Notes under the pieces: model-generated | Seen by the model: the letters and a program-made list of their open reading frames with translations, nothing else | Database searches by the model: none | Told to the model about the DNA's origin: nothing | Program-made: the position numbers and the translations under genes | Assembly: GCA_015680685.1 (NCBI GenBank) | Contig: MNCI01008302.1 | Span: 309,332 to 373,331, forward strand | Reading direction: 5' to 3' | DNA: 64,000 nt | DNA from: Gnetum montanum | Taxonomy: Eukaryota > Streptophyta > Gnetopsida > Gnetales > Gnetaceae | Shown here: positions 24,001-35,739 of the stretch, piece after piece | Position numbering within the stretch: position 1 is the first letter of the stretch | How the letters are laid out: each line of letters starts with the position of its first letter

Positions 24001-25880
24001 CCATCTATAATCACACAAAGATCAATTGTTAGTAAGCTTATTGAAAAAATTTTAATGATTTCATACCTTACTCATTTCCTTTAATAAATGTTGAATTCTT
24101 TGCTTAGTGTTATTTTAGAATTAGAAATTTTTTCAAGGAAGTTGCCCTAAAAGTTTAATGTCGGACCTAGTTTGTTTAGGTGAGACATAAAAGGACCTAG
24201 TTTTGAGGAACATTTGATAAAATGATGATAAAGGCAAGAATAGATTTGGCAATGAAGTACTCAAATGGTATAAGATGATGTGGTGGTGTGCAACAAGTAC
24301 AAATTACAAAAGTCACACAAGTGGGTCCTCCCCAAAGCAAGTTCCAACCTATAATGCCCTTGCATAACCACACCTTAAAATGTCTGTAAGCACTAGAAGG
24401 GTTAAATGTAATCTATGCTAATGCAACAAAAGACACACATGTTGATACCACCATGATGAGATATGAATTCAATGATACACAAGACACGAGTCACAATTAC
24501 ATGAACAATGAGATGAGGCGAATTGTAGAAGGGATTGCAGAGATTTGGACATGAGGTAACTAACTTAGGGCACAATGAATTCTCAATGTAAGGCATGATT
24601 AATGTGTCATTAACCTATTGCTCAAAAATCAGGACCAAGTCTATTCCTCTGATCAGTGACATCACATTGTTTTTTCCCAATGATAGACAACAATAAGAGT
24701 ACCATGATAGCAAGATGTACGATCACTTGGCATTTTGTTCAAGGGAGGAGTGATTCGGAATTACTTTGTGGCACTTTGATATTGATCTTTTCTTTTTCTT
24801 CTTCTATTTTTTTGTTTGTGTGGTCACTTTGGCACACTCTTCTTGCTCTCTTTTTTTTTCTTTTCTCTTTTTTTTCTCTATGTGGCCACTTTGACACACA
24901 CTTCTTTCATTTTTTGAATGTTTAATCTAGAGAAGCCACCTACCTTCAAGCATGGGTGCATGTCTTTCTAGTGGGACCCCCTAGAATAACATTGAGTTTC
25001 CTTGATTTAGTGCCTTTTGATTATTCTTATTCCCATTTTTCGTTAGATCTACAAGGATCTTAGTACAACCAAGCTGCATGATAGCACCTATAGATGTCAC
25101 CAAAGAGAATCCACAAGTTCCCTTGATATCACACACCTTGGCCATTCCCTCTTAGTCCATCAGTTTCCACTCTATGCATAATGAGCACAAAATTACTTTT
25201 AAGTTTCATGATGACAAGAATATCATCGTACCCAGAGTAGAACCTCTTATTAATAGAATGGTTGGGTGGATGTGGTGGGTTCACTATCCAAATAATTAAT
25301 CACCTGAGACTTGATAGCATAAAACAACACCTCAACCAATGAGTCACATGAGTGTTTATTCATAGATGAGATTACTCACAAAAAGACAAAAAAGGACAAA
25401 AAGACAAAACAATAATTTGAAAGATGAAAAATTGGAAAACAAAAAATATTGTAAAATTAAAGAAAAGGAAAACATTTATTAATTTTGCTATGGTTAGAAT
25501 GGGGGATACCCCCCATAGCTAAATAGTTGAGCATGGCTAGAATTAATAAATGGAAGGTTAGGATCCTTACATGTTGGAAATATTGGGACCTAGTCATACT
25601 TACCCCATTGGGGTTCACATAATTGATTAAAGTTGACATAGTGGGGCAAGTTATAAGATGTGGTTAATTTATAAAGAGTTGACCCACTATGGTACTTGTG
25701 ACCATAAGATGGTATGCAAGGATCAACATGTCTTCCTATGTGGCTATATTCATTGGGCCTCATGGTTGTTGGAGTATTGAGTGGTGGCCTTGACAAGGTA
25801 ACATGGGGCATAGGGTTCAAAGAGGAAGATGCATCATAGTGTTGGATTTGTGTTGAGTTGATAAATGCAGTGGTTTTTGA
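24001..25880 (-). other. Non-coding internal region of B
   Basis: No domain visible. Contains a long pyrimidine-rich run (24780-24885) and a block around 24310-24330 (GTGGGTCCTCCCCAAAG) shared with A near 28568. A and B therefore share this pol-less internal sequence by descent. Confidence 0.5.
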
Positions 25881-27023
25881 ACTGTGGTGTTCCTTTCAAT
25901 GATCACATCTAAAGAAGGGACACCTTCGATGTTGTGAAGGATCTCCACTACTATTGATAGTAGCAGCACAAGTAACATTCGTGGGTTGGTGTTGTGGTGC
26001 AAAGCCTTCTGGCACAACTAGTGACGATGTAGAAGAGGGTGAAGTATGAGAATATTGAGGTTGAGGAAAAGTGTAAGGCACATAAGGTGGTGATCGTGTT
26101 GGAGAGGACATGGGTGGATAGTACTCAAGATAAGCATCTGGCATTGGGACATACGAAGGGTATGGTCTAGTTGGTGGTGGCCTCCCCCACGACTGAGGTT
26201 TTTGCCACTTTGGTTGGACATAGTATTTTTGTACAAACTCTGGATGTAACATTCCTTCCCAATTCTCATGTAAATATGACAAGATTGGGCATTGACCTTT
26301 GGGGTGATCGTACAAGAAAATATTATATTGATACGTATGATTGGAAGTTGAGTTCCTATCCTTATTTTCTTCAACCCTTCTTTTTGATTGTCTAGTGGTG
26401 TTCTGTCTTGTTTCTTGGTTCGTCATGGTTCTTCCTCTAATAATGTTGGCATATTCTCCACATATTTCATGTACCCAGTCTATCATCTTATTGATCTTTG
26501 CCTCAATTTCATCTAGTGATTGTAGGATTGACAAAGATGATTCCACCTCCTTGAAGTGAGCTGATTTCTTCTCTTCATGATCATGGACCCTTGTTAAGTT
26601 GAGATTTTGGTCCTGTTGAGAACTTTTAACATTCTCCCATTTAGCTATTTCTCCTTCTTCTTTTGCTACCTACTTAATAAACTCTTGGAATTGATGGGTT
26701 TGTAGCTCATATAGTTGACCTCGGGCACACATCCCTAGGATCTCCCTTGTTTCATTACAAAGCCCATCTATGATATGGTACATTCGCCTTTCCTTGGAGA
26801 ACCCATGGCCTGGGCAGTTGTTTAACATTGCATTATATCTTTCTAAGGCCATATCCAAGGGTTCATGTTGCGCTTATTTCCATTCTTGGATTAGTCTCCT
26901 CAAGGCTGATACTCTTGAATAGGTTTGATATCTTTCATTGAAGAGTTCTACCATTGTCGGCCAACGTCAGATTGCTTTTGATTTTAACAACCTATATCAT
27001 ACTTTTGCTTGGCCAACAAGTGT
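25880..27023 (-). pseudogene. Gag of B, 3' part
   Basis: From the A insertion leftward the frame reads VGQAKVWYRLLKSKA, ELFNERYQTYSRVSAL, HEPLDMALERYNAML, CPGHGFSKERRMYHIIDGL, RGQLYELQTHQF, then a Gln/Glu-rich helix, YDHPKGQCPI (zinc knuckle lacking its first Cys pair) and a Pro/Tyr-rich tail. The open segment 25896-26546 is 216 codons long. The upstream half continues at 33970-34484 beyond element A, where the reading breaks within FPLTL|VGQ. Confidence 0.82.
27019..27023. repeat. Target-site duplication AGTGT, left copy (A)
   Basis: AGTGT directly precedes the left LTR of A and recurs at 33965-33969 after the right LTR. Confidence 0.9.
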
Positions 27024-27831
27024 TGATGAGTGGTGAGGTACCCCTACACTCAACCATACGAATGTGAGCGTACCATGTGAGATCCGGTCGAACTCCGCAG
27101 ACTAAGTGCCTACACACCTTATGGAACACTTAAGGTTAATTATTCGTTGTCTTCCTAGACCTACTTGTAGTTGTCACGGTGTATGGTTAAGTAAGTCCAA
27201 GGTATATGATTTTTATAGTTTTTATGTTTTTATCTCCTATGCTAACAAGGTGAAGGGTAGAGAGACTAATTACTAACTCTAACTAATGAAATAAGTCTAA
27301 ATTAACCTAGCATCAACATCCATTCCCACTTACCATACACACCCTGAACCGATGCAACCATGGTTACCAAACACTAGTCGTTGCTAGGATCACCATGTGC
27401 AACACACATGCTCGAAGCGGTCATACTGAGGCACTTAACTAGGAGAGAAGGGTTGAGAAGGATTTAACAACTAATAAGGCATTAAATGATAAATAGTAAA
27501 TAACAATAAATAAAAGTCCTAATTATCCTATTCCATGCACTGCAAGGTTTATCCAAGAAGCTCGTCTTTATTGCCATACACAAACTTGTGTTTAGGTATA
27601 ATGTCTACTCGAATAAAGATCCGTTCACTTTAGGACTCCTACTATGGGCACATGGAAAATATTCTATCTCTAGAGTGATTAATCTGCCATAGTTTCCCTA
27701 CTGTCTAGCCTAGGATTAGAAACAAGGGAGAGCCACCTCTTATTTATAGATATGACGGTGCACCATGATATCGTGTACGTGATATCTCGAGGGATGCGAT
27801 ATCGCGGCCCATGCAATATCGTGTCCCATCA
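27024..27831 (-). repeat. 3' LTR of A
   Basis: 808 bp, paired with 33147-33964. The right part (U3) holds GATATCGTGTACGTGATATC-type palindromes. A TATA box (complement of TTATTTATA) is at about 27740. Confidence 0.92.
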
Positions 27832-27842
27832 TGCCCCCATGA
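27832..27842 (-). other. Polypurine tract of A
   Basis: TGCCCCCATGA on the + strand, i.e. TCATGGGGGCA on the element strand, directly beside the 3' LTR. Confidence 0.8.
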
Positions 27843-29590
27843 CTAAATGAAAACTCATCCTCGAGTTCCTTATAATAATATCAGGAAGGTATGGGATTAT
27901 TGACTCAAAATGGAACTAATGGGATGACATGTGAATGGATCATCATTACAAGACACAACAAAACTGGTGTTCATGACAACAAGAGTGAACACCTTATTAC
28001 ATTGACATCAGTCCTTATTTGGAAGCTTGAGAAAGAGAGAGAGAGAAAGAAGTTTTGCTACTACCAATGCCAAGATTACGCCTTTCATTGTCCATCTATA
28101 AGTGCATCATTGATCTTGCTCCTTGCATAGCTACTTCAGCGCTGCTCCATTCCAAGTGTTCTCTCTAGATCCAATCCATTGTTGTATGATTGTCATCTAC
28201 ACACACAACACAGTTTTATATTAGTAAGGGTAAATGAATCATCATGTAATTGATACCTTGCTTTGGTGTAAGTCCATTGGCTGAGTTTTGGTATGGCTGA
28301 TACAGATCTAGAGATATATTAATGGTGACTACCAAAGGTGTAGGGGTTAGGAGAAAATCAAAAAAATTGGGCCCCACACCCCCATGACTAATCGTGAACC
28401 TCCGGTAGCATTAGAATGGAGAAAAAAAAGGAATAAGAAAGATAGATAAAAAGGGATAAATATGACATTGATGAAATGGATGTCAAGATGGAAATGAACA
28501 AAATAAAATAGATTGCAAAAATGTTAGGGGAAAGAATTTAACTGGTGCGCCAAATAGGAATGTCAGTGGGTCCTGCCCAAAGTAGGCTCATGCCCTTAAT
28601 GCCCTAACAAACCTACATTCAAAGAGTCTGTAGGCTCTGGGAATGTCATTTGGAACAAAAGTTAAAGTCTTAACCACAAGAATTTACCTAAAAGAAAACA
28701 ATGCGTCAACCAAAATATACACTAATGATACAATTGGCAATGAGGTGAACAATGGAGAGAAGGATGGAAAGAAGAGAATGGAATGGAATCCCAAGAACAA
28801 GGTGGTCTATAGCCCCTTGTGTGTTGCATGATTAATGTGACTTAGCAAATCTCATTCCAACTCCAGCCTCAAACCAACCATGTGTAGTGACTTCGCATTA
28901 ATGCATCCATCAAATCCATCCCCTTGAAGTAACAAGAATGCCATCTCCAAGAGCCACCACCATTCCGACAAAACAAAGGAGAGAATGGGAAGTGAGAAGG
29001 GCCTTAGTTAGAGGGAACATTTTTAGTTCCATAACTAGTGCTTGTATCCCAAGGGATTATTTTATCTAAGGGGTGTGCTTTGAATTCTCACTTCTTCTCT
29101 TTTTCTCTCTTCTTTTTTTTTCTCCTTTTTCTTTTTTTTTTTTCATTTTTGTGTTTTGTGTTTTTATGCATGAGAACCACACCATGCAAGGACTTCTTAT
29201 TTTTATTTTCTTAGCTTCCGATAATTGGGTAACGTCGAAACGGCAAGAAAACTCAAGAAGAAAACATCCAAGCACCCAAGAGAATGGCCAACATAAATGC
29301 ATCAAGTTCCCTTGAAGTCACACCCTTTTCAATCCTTGAGTCCTTCCTTAGTTTGAGAAGTACCCAGTCACCAATTCGTTAGAGTTCTTATTAAGAAAGA
29401 GACTATAAATTTCCAAGCCAAGAGAGACCATAGAACTTGGTGGATGAATGGATGAAGTGGACTCATTGCCTACCATATCAAAATAACATACCTTAGTATC
29501 AACATCATACTTAAAGGTAAAAACCAAACATTAGCAATCAATATGAAAACAGTTCATACCATCATGAAGAACACTTATTAAATGACAAAC
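27843..29590 (-). other. Non-coding internal region of A
   Basis: No protein domain readable. It starts like the same region in C (AAATGAAAACTCATCCTCGA). A second CACCCCCATGACT polypurine-like site lies at 28376-28388, and T-rich runs lie at 29095-29150. Confidence 0.5.
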
Positions 29591-29758
29591 NNNNNNNNNN
29601 NNNNNNNNNNNNNNNNNNNNNNNNNNNNNNNNNNNNNNNNNNNNNNNNNNNNNNNNNNNNNNNNNNNNNNNNNNNNNNNNNNNNNNNNNNNNNNNNNNNN
29701 NNNNNNNNNNNNNNNNNNNNNNNNNNNNNNNNNNNNNNNNNNNNNNNNNNNNNNNNNN
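29591..29758. other. Assembly gap (168 N)
   Basis: Run of unknown bases. It abuts a short tandem array on its right side, so the gap probably reflects unresolved repeat units. Confidence 0.98.
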
Positions 29759-29847
29759 TGTAAAACAAAAATGTGTAAAACAAAAACTTGTAAAACAAAA
29801 CCGTGTAAAACAAAAATGTGTAAAAAAAAACATGTAAAACAAAAACT
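29759..29847. repeat. ~15-bp tandem array beside the gap
   Basis: Units of the form TGTAAAACAAAAATG repeat about six times and stop at 29847. The array runs directly into the gap, so its true length is unknown. Confidence 0.85.
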
Positions 29848-30064
29848 AAAAAGAACTAAGGGCCTCCAATGATTAGCATAGGTGGCCATCTCCCCCATGA
29901 CTGAATTTCAAGGGAGAGATCCAAAATAATGAGCATTTGTTTAAATTTCGTAGAAGTGCCCAACTTCTCCCCATTGATGTTCTTAGATTAAGGGGTGGAA
30001 GTTGGCAACGCTCATATTCCAATGTGTCTATGCCTTCGTTGTTAGCATGAGTTGTTTCCTCAGT

Positions 30065-30760
30065 TCATTCCATGCATATTGGGTTGCTCTTTCTAGTAGC
30101 TGTCAACCACGGGGTGTCTACTACTGATGTGGTTGATACATACAGGCACCTTTGAATTTGTGTTTCTTGGACACACCGATTACATGGAAGAGATGCTGAA
30201 CATTCCTTCATGTCATCACCCTCTGAGTCACTGTATGTGATGCACGGAACTTTCTTCTTCTTGATTTTTCCATAAATTTTTACCTTATATATTTCCAAGG
30301 AAAGATCGCGGATCCTAAGGCATGCGTCTATTGTACTTAGCCATGTCCTTCCCATTATAATTGGGAAGTTCCCTTTGTTGTTATTAACTTCTATCACCAA
30401 GAAATCCGCTAGGTATGACCAACTACCCACGGTGGTAACAATGTCCTCCACCAATCCCAAGGGAATGGTGATGGACTGGTCAGCCAGCTCAAGTTGGATA
30501 TTGCTCTTCTTGAGTTGGAACAAGTTCTAGGCTTGATACATTTCTCATTATATTAAATTGAATCCAGAACTTGAGTCAAGAAGAGCCTTATGTGATTTGT
30601 TCCCGATGACTTGGAGATAGATTAAGGGACTCCTAGGGTCATTTAGTTTCCTGGGAAGGTGGCCTAACTTGATCCAGTCGGTTATAGTATGTGTTAACAT
30701 AACCGTATGCATTAAGCTCTGTTGTTGGATGGAAAGGAGCTCCGAAGTTTTATGTGTTGG
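30065..30760 (-). pseudogene. Protease of A
   Basis: The minus strand reads SHKALLDSSSGFNLI (active-site region), then a frameshift, then LADQSITIPLGLVEDIVTTV, FLVIEVNNN, FPIIMGRTWLSTIDA and RDLSLEIYK. These are the blocks of an Athila-type retropepsin, which processes the polyprotein. The same blocks occur in G. The segment 30065-30523 is open for 152 codons. No RT follows before the gap. Confidence 0.78.
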
Positions 30761-33004
30761 AGCAGCATACTTAGACTCAAACGCTTGTTGTTGTGAGAGC
30801 ATGTCTGGCCTTTTGGTTCTAAAGAAAGCTCTTCTCTTTTTACAGTTGTCAAAACCAGTAGCAGGTTGGATGTTTACGACTCTCGTAGCATTATGTTGCT
30901 GTGGTTGTGTGGGGAGTTCCCCTTGCATTGTTGGAGTAGGAGGTGTTATGGGAACTACTGGTGTGAGAGAGGCAAATGGATTAGGAGGATGGTATGGGTA
31001 TGGAGCATCTCCCAGAGGAGAAGGAGTCCTCCTAAAGTACTCTCGAACTTGGTAGTGACGTTGGGGAGTTGTGTGACCCATGGAGTCACTTGGAGAAATC
31101 AGTTGTTGCACATAATATCCATATGTGTCTGGCTGCCAGTAAGGGTATTGTTGCTTTGGTGGTGGCATCCCCCATGACTGTGGGTATTGCCATGGCTGAT
31201 GTTGTCCAATGGGTTGTGGTGGAGTCCCACTTGGATAGTACGTTAATGGATGGTGGAACTGTTTTGGGTTACCTTGGGGATAAGGTAACCTTCAAGGTAT
31301 CTGCCGTTGGTTAAGTCTCAGGTTGAGTGCATACACCCCAGACTCTTGTAGATGTGAGATGATTGGACAACATCCCTTAGGATGGTCATATTGACAGATC
31401 TCACATCCACCGTCATTGTCTGTGTCAGAATCCACAACCTCATCGGAGATAGTAATTTTTCCCTTACCCTTGTTATGTGCAGGGCCTGAATCTCTCTGCT
31501 TTGTCTTATTCTTGTCACTACTTTGTTCCTCCTTAGACTCCTCTACAATCTTTAGGATAGTTTCAATTTTACTATCTAAAGAGCTCCATACTTCATCTAC
31601 CTTAGCCAATACTTCTGTTGTTAGCTTTTGAATCGACAAGGTTTTTATGTTCACCAACTCTTCGAGTGGTGACTCATCCTCTTCATCACAAAATTTCACT
31701 CCCTTCTTTCGAAGAGAGGGATCATAGTTATATTCTTCTGCACTTTCTCTTTTTCGTAGCTCACCTTCTTCTTTGTCTACTTGTTCCAATAATCAATGAA
31801 TTTCATGGGATCTAAGTTCTGATAGTCTCCCTTGGGCATAAGTCTCAAGGGTTCTCCTAGTTTCATACCTTAGCCCATCTACGATGTGGCGAAGTTGGTC
31901 CCGTTGTGCGTAACCATGGCCCGGGCAATAATGTAACAATGCATAGTAGTGGCCCATGGTAGCATCCAAGGGTTCATGAGTACCTTGCTTCCATCCTTGG
32001 ATCTGTTTATGCAAATTAGACACTTTGGAGTACGTTTGATATTTATCGTTGAAGAGTTCTAACATCATACTCCACCTCCTAATGGTTTCTAGTTCTAAGG
32101 ACCGGTACCAACTCTCTACATCCTTTATGAGTGTCCTAGGAAACAACTTTAGCTTTTTCCACTCATTTTCTATGTTTTGCAAGGCACAAGCATCGTGGAA
32201 CACCTATAAATGATGTTGTGGATCAGCGTTGTATCCCCCCTCAAAGCGTGGGATGTTTTTCATGTCTAAACGCTTGATCCAGCTATCTCTTTGATGCCTT
32301 GTTGGTATTCTCACTGCCTCCATTATATCTAGCATACTTTGGGTTGCAACTAGGGGCTTGTCATGATCATTTCTTTCATGATGTCTATGATGTCTACGTT
32401 GTTCCCTACTTTCCCTTCGTTCATGCCCTTGTCCTTGCTCTCGACTCTCTCATCGAGGTCTCTCATTTTGCCTACCTCCCTTGACACCGTTATGAACCAG
32501 GGTTTTGTATCATGGATCATAGGTTCTAATACCCCACCTCCTCACTATCATTATGAGGGGGAACATCCTTCGATAGAGAACCCATTATAAGTGGTTTACC
32601 ATCTCCAATTTCACTTAGGACGTGCAGGACCTCTTTGCCCTTCAACAGTGTATGTTGGCTCTCCTACCTTGAGTCCCTCATATGTTGTAAAGTTGTGGGA
32701 CGGTAATCCCTCATGTCAAAATTTTCCAAACGTATTCAGCATAGAGCTGAGTCATGCCAATCTATGCCAAAGCACGAAGGAGCATGTTGGGGACTGCACG
32801 ATCTGGAGGTAACACAATGTTACCTTGCAAGTCTCTCCAGCACATCTGTTCATCTTGATGGAGGATAAAAGTAAAATCTAGTACATACTCATCGGGATGA
32901 GTATATACCACTCAGTATTATTGAGGAATTGGCAGATTTAGGTTTTGTGTTTTTGATTGCCGACTGTTTCTTGTATTATCCTTAGGTGAAGAAGAAGAAG
33001 ACAT
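30760..33004 (-). pseudogene. Gag of A
   Basis: Starts MSSSSSPKDN near 33004, with an N-terminal block (THPDEYVLDFTFILHQDEQ, GNIVLPPDRAVPNMLL) and then an Arg/Gly-rich linker with stops. The capsid part is well kept at 31793-32203 (FHDACALQNIENEWKK, FPRTLIKDVESWYRSLEL, ELFNDKYQTYSKVSNL, CPGHGYAQRDQLRHIVDGL). From 31789 comes a charged helix and a zinc knuckle of CX2CX3HX4C form (CEICQYDHPKGCC), then a Pro/Gln/Tyr-rich tail. The knuckle binds RNA in this family. Broken in at least three places. Confidence 0.82.
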
Positions 33005-33126
33005 TGTGTCTTATCGGTGTGCTATTTAACCATTATATAAATTTTTGTTTAATTAACCCTAAGGTTTGTTTAAGCTCCCAACGATGTGAGTGATTTCCTA
33101 TGTTCAACTTAGCGCACAAACACTTA

Positions 33127-33145
33127 GTCCCCGGCAATGGCGCCA
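33127..33145 (-). other. Primer-binding site of A
   Basis: The minus strand reads TGGCGCCATTGCCGGGGAC, one base after the LTR end. This is the tRNA-Asp-type site common in Athila-like elements. Confidence 0.85.
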
Positions 33146-33146
33146 A

Positions 33147-33964
33147 TGATGAGTGGCGAGGTACCCCTACACTCAACCATACAAATACGAGCATACCACA
33201 CATGATCCAGTTGACTCCGTAGACTAAGTGCCTACACGCCTTATGGAACACTTAAGGTTAATTATTCATTGTCTTCCCAAACTTACTTGTAGTTGTCATG
33301 GTGTATGGTTAAGTCCGAGGTATATGATTTTTATAGTTTTTATATCCTATGCTAACAAGGTGAAGGGTAGAGAGACTAATTACTAACTCTAACTAATGAA
33401 CTAAGTCTAAATTAACCTAGCGTCAGCATCTGTTCCCACTTACCGTACACACCCTGAACCGATGCAACCGTGGTTACCAAACGCTAGTCGTTGCTGGGAT
33501 CACCACGCTTAACACATGTGCTCGAAGCGGTTGTACTGAGGCACTTAACTAGGAGAGAAGGGTTGAGAAGGATTTAACAACTAATAAGGCATTAAATGAT
33601 AAATAGTAAATAACAATAAATAAAAGTCCTAATTAGCCTATCCCATGCACTGCAAGGTTTATCCAAGAAGCTCGTCTTTATTTTCGTACACAAACTTGTG
33701 TTCAAGTACAATGTCTGCTCGAATAAAGATCCGTTCACTTTAGGACTCCTACTATGGGCACATGGAAAATATTCTATCTCTAGAGTGATCAATCTGCCAG
33801 AGTTTCCCTACTGTCTAGCCTAGGATTAAAAACAAGGGAGTGCCACCTCTTATTTATACATATGACAGCACACCGTGATATTGTGTACGCGATATCATGG
33901 GGGACGACACGATATCATGAGGGATGCGATATTGCGAAGGCCCATGTGATATTGCGTCCCATCA
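33147..33964 (-). repeat. 5' LTR of A
   Basis: 818 bp, TGATGAGTGG to CCCATCA in + reading. TATA box TATAAATA (minus) at 33851-33858. Its right part holds decayed GATATC palindromes. Confidence 0.92.
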
Positions 33965-34087
33965 AGTGTCAAAGGAAAGAGACCTCAACCATGCGATATT
34001 GTGTCCCATCTGCGGAGTTCAACTGGATCATGCGTACACACTCGTGGCCCATGCGATATTGTGTCCCATCAAGTGTCAAAGGAAAGA
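33941..34087. repeat. Local duplication with inverted LTR filler at the A/B junction
   Basis: The end of A's LTR plus flank (CCCATGTGATATTGCGTCCCATCAAGTG..., 33941-33981) recurs at 34047-34087. Between them are a third copy of ATGCGATATTGTGTCCCATC (33991-34010) and a 36-bp piece (34010-34045) that matches B's 5' LTR at 34662-34697 in inverse orientation. Confidence 0.8.
33965..33969. repeat. Target-site duplication AGTGT, right copy (A)
   Basis: Matches 27019-27023. Confidence 0.88.
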
Positions 34088-34484
34088 GCTTAATTTTTTT
34101 CCATTCATTATCAATGTCATTCCATGCACAGGCATCATGGAAAGCTTGTAGATGATGTTGGGGATCTAAATCATAGCGTTCTGAAAACTTAGAAAAGCTG
34201 TTTAAGTCAAGCCTAGGTAGATGACTTTCCTTATGATGCTTGCGGGATATTCAAATAGCCTCTTGTATTTCCGTTAAGCTTGTAGTGGCCAGTAGGGGTT
34301 CATCGTTATTAGGTATGTTATGCAGTTGTGAGTTGGGACGATGTTGTTTGCATTGATGCTCATAGGAGACCCATACATCAGATTGGGTACTCCAAACTTC
34401 ATCTTCATTATGATATAATTTGTTGGTTCTCCAATGAGTTGCCCTACTAGTTGTTGCATTATCATAGTTTTGTGAGAGAGACAT
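34088..34484 (-). pseudogene. Gag of B, 5' part
   Basis: Starts MSLSQNYDNATT at 34484 with an N-terminal stretch of 77 codons. Then, in broken frame, LDLNSFSKFSERYDLDPQHHLQAFHDACAW-type sequence leads to KKIKLFPLTL at the A insertion. It continues in B's gag at 27023 and below. Capsid-forming protein of the particle. Confidence 0.7.
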
Positions 34485-34601
34485 TGTTGTGAACCATGTG
34501 TGAGTTAATTGAATTTAATTTCATTTCATTTCTAAAGGATATATCGTTAATACTTGTTACAGCGATCTTGTATGATATAACTAATCTAAATAACTAGCAC
34601 C

Positions 34602-34620
34602 GTCCCCAACAACAGTGCCA
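34602..34620 (-). other. Primer-binding site of B (degenerate)
   Basis: The minus strand TGGCACTGTTGTTGGGGAC is a decayed tRNA-Asp-type site one base from the LTR. Confidence 0.65.
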
Positions 34621-34621
34621 A

Positions 34622-35399
34622 TCATGAGTGGCGAGGTACCCATACACTCAACCATACGAATACGAGTGTGTACGCATGATCCAGTCGAACTTCGCAGATG
34701 GGCTAGTTGTGGTATCTAGATAGTTACACGTTGATCGTAGTTCGTTGTCTTCCCACCTAGACTAGTATTTGCTTTGTCACATATGGTTTAGTCTAGAATG
34801 AGGTGTATGATATGATTTCTAACACTAGTCTACTCCTAAGGACAATGGAAAATAATAAAATAATCTTGATTAAACTAGTAAGAGGTAGGAAATGAAGTCT
34901 AAGCTAGCCTAAGTGCGATGAGCATCCATTCCTTAATCATCCATACACATCTTGGACCTCGTGCATGACTACTACTGGGATTACCAAGCGTAGATCCTAG
35001 GTATGCTATTGGGTTACCAAGGAGTCACACTTAAATGCTTGTGATTAAGTCGTACTCATTCCACATTTAACAACAGGAATAGTAAATGATGGTAAAGAAA
35101 TATTAACTAAGAAAATAATAAATAACAATAACAATTAGACAATTAAAACTAAGTGAATGCTGCAATGATGAAGTAATCTTGATCTTTATTTCCGGTCATG
35201 TGCACGTCCATGTCACACTCGAATAAAGGTGTCGTACAATTACAAGCATCACACTGTGGGCATGCACTTGGGAAAATAGTCTAACTCCTATGGAAACAAA
35301 CTGCAAGGACTTCACTACAACTACTAAAAAGATGCCTAAGTGCAACAGATGCACACTTATTTATAACCAGAGACAGACTCTGCGTAAACAAGGTCACGT
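34622..35399 (-). repeat. 5' LTR of B, truncated
   Basis: Alignable with 22467 onward until about GCGTAAACAAGG (35399). The last ~150 bp of the full LTR (the U3 end) is missing. Confidence 0.85.
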
Positions 35400-35739
35400 A
35401 AACCAAAGACAAACTTAGTTATAACTAGAGACAACCTCACACTTATTTACAACTTTTTTCCTACAAAATAAATTAGTTTCTACTTTCTTTTTCTTAATCT
35501 TGATTTTTATATTCATGTTACTTTCAAAAAATTCCAAATCAATATTAAGAATTTTCCTTCACTCTAGGTTGACTTCTCTTCATTAAAATCATAATTTCAT
35601 TAGTCTTCCTTGTCAATGTACCTATATTTCAAATAGTCATCCAAAACTGCTGATTCATTTCCTAAGCCTTATGTTGAACTTGTTTTTTATCTACATTCAT
35701 TCAAGATAATGTGGAAACCTCAACCAATTTAACACAACT

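Larger units (their letters stand above)
27024..33964 (-). mobile_element. Complete Gypsy element A nested in gag of B
   Basis: LTRs of 808 and 818 bp with intact TGATGAG and CCATCA edges, AGTGT duplication, an intact primer-binding site and a polypurine tract. Inside, on the minus strand, are gag and protease, then about 2.1 kb with no readable pol, including an assembly gap (29591-29758). The closest pol-bearing relative in the window is G. Being inside B, A is the younger of the two. Confidence 0.9.
22467..35399 (-). mobile_element. Gypsy element B, split by nested element A
   Basis: 3' LTR at 22467-23398 with adjoining polypurine tract, a 3'-proximal ORF remnant, gag on both sides of the A insertion, a decayed primer-binding site (34602-34620) and a 5' LTR truncated at about 35399. 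No RT or integrase is readable in B's own sequence, so it was probably mobilised by a relative such as G. Element A occupies 27024-33964. Confidence 0.82.

Noticed and set aside
24780-24900. T-rich run as a possible poly(A) tail of a retrogene on the minus strand
   Set aside because: A similar run lies at the matching place in element A, so it belongs to the element interior.
29531-29898. Several frames through the N run
   Set aside because: They exist only because unknown bases contain no stops.
30669-31314. Plus-strand frames of 80-128 codons
   Set aside because: Shadows of the gag tail of element A on the other strand.
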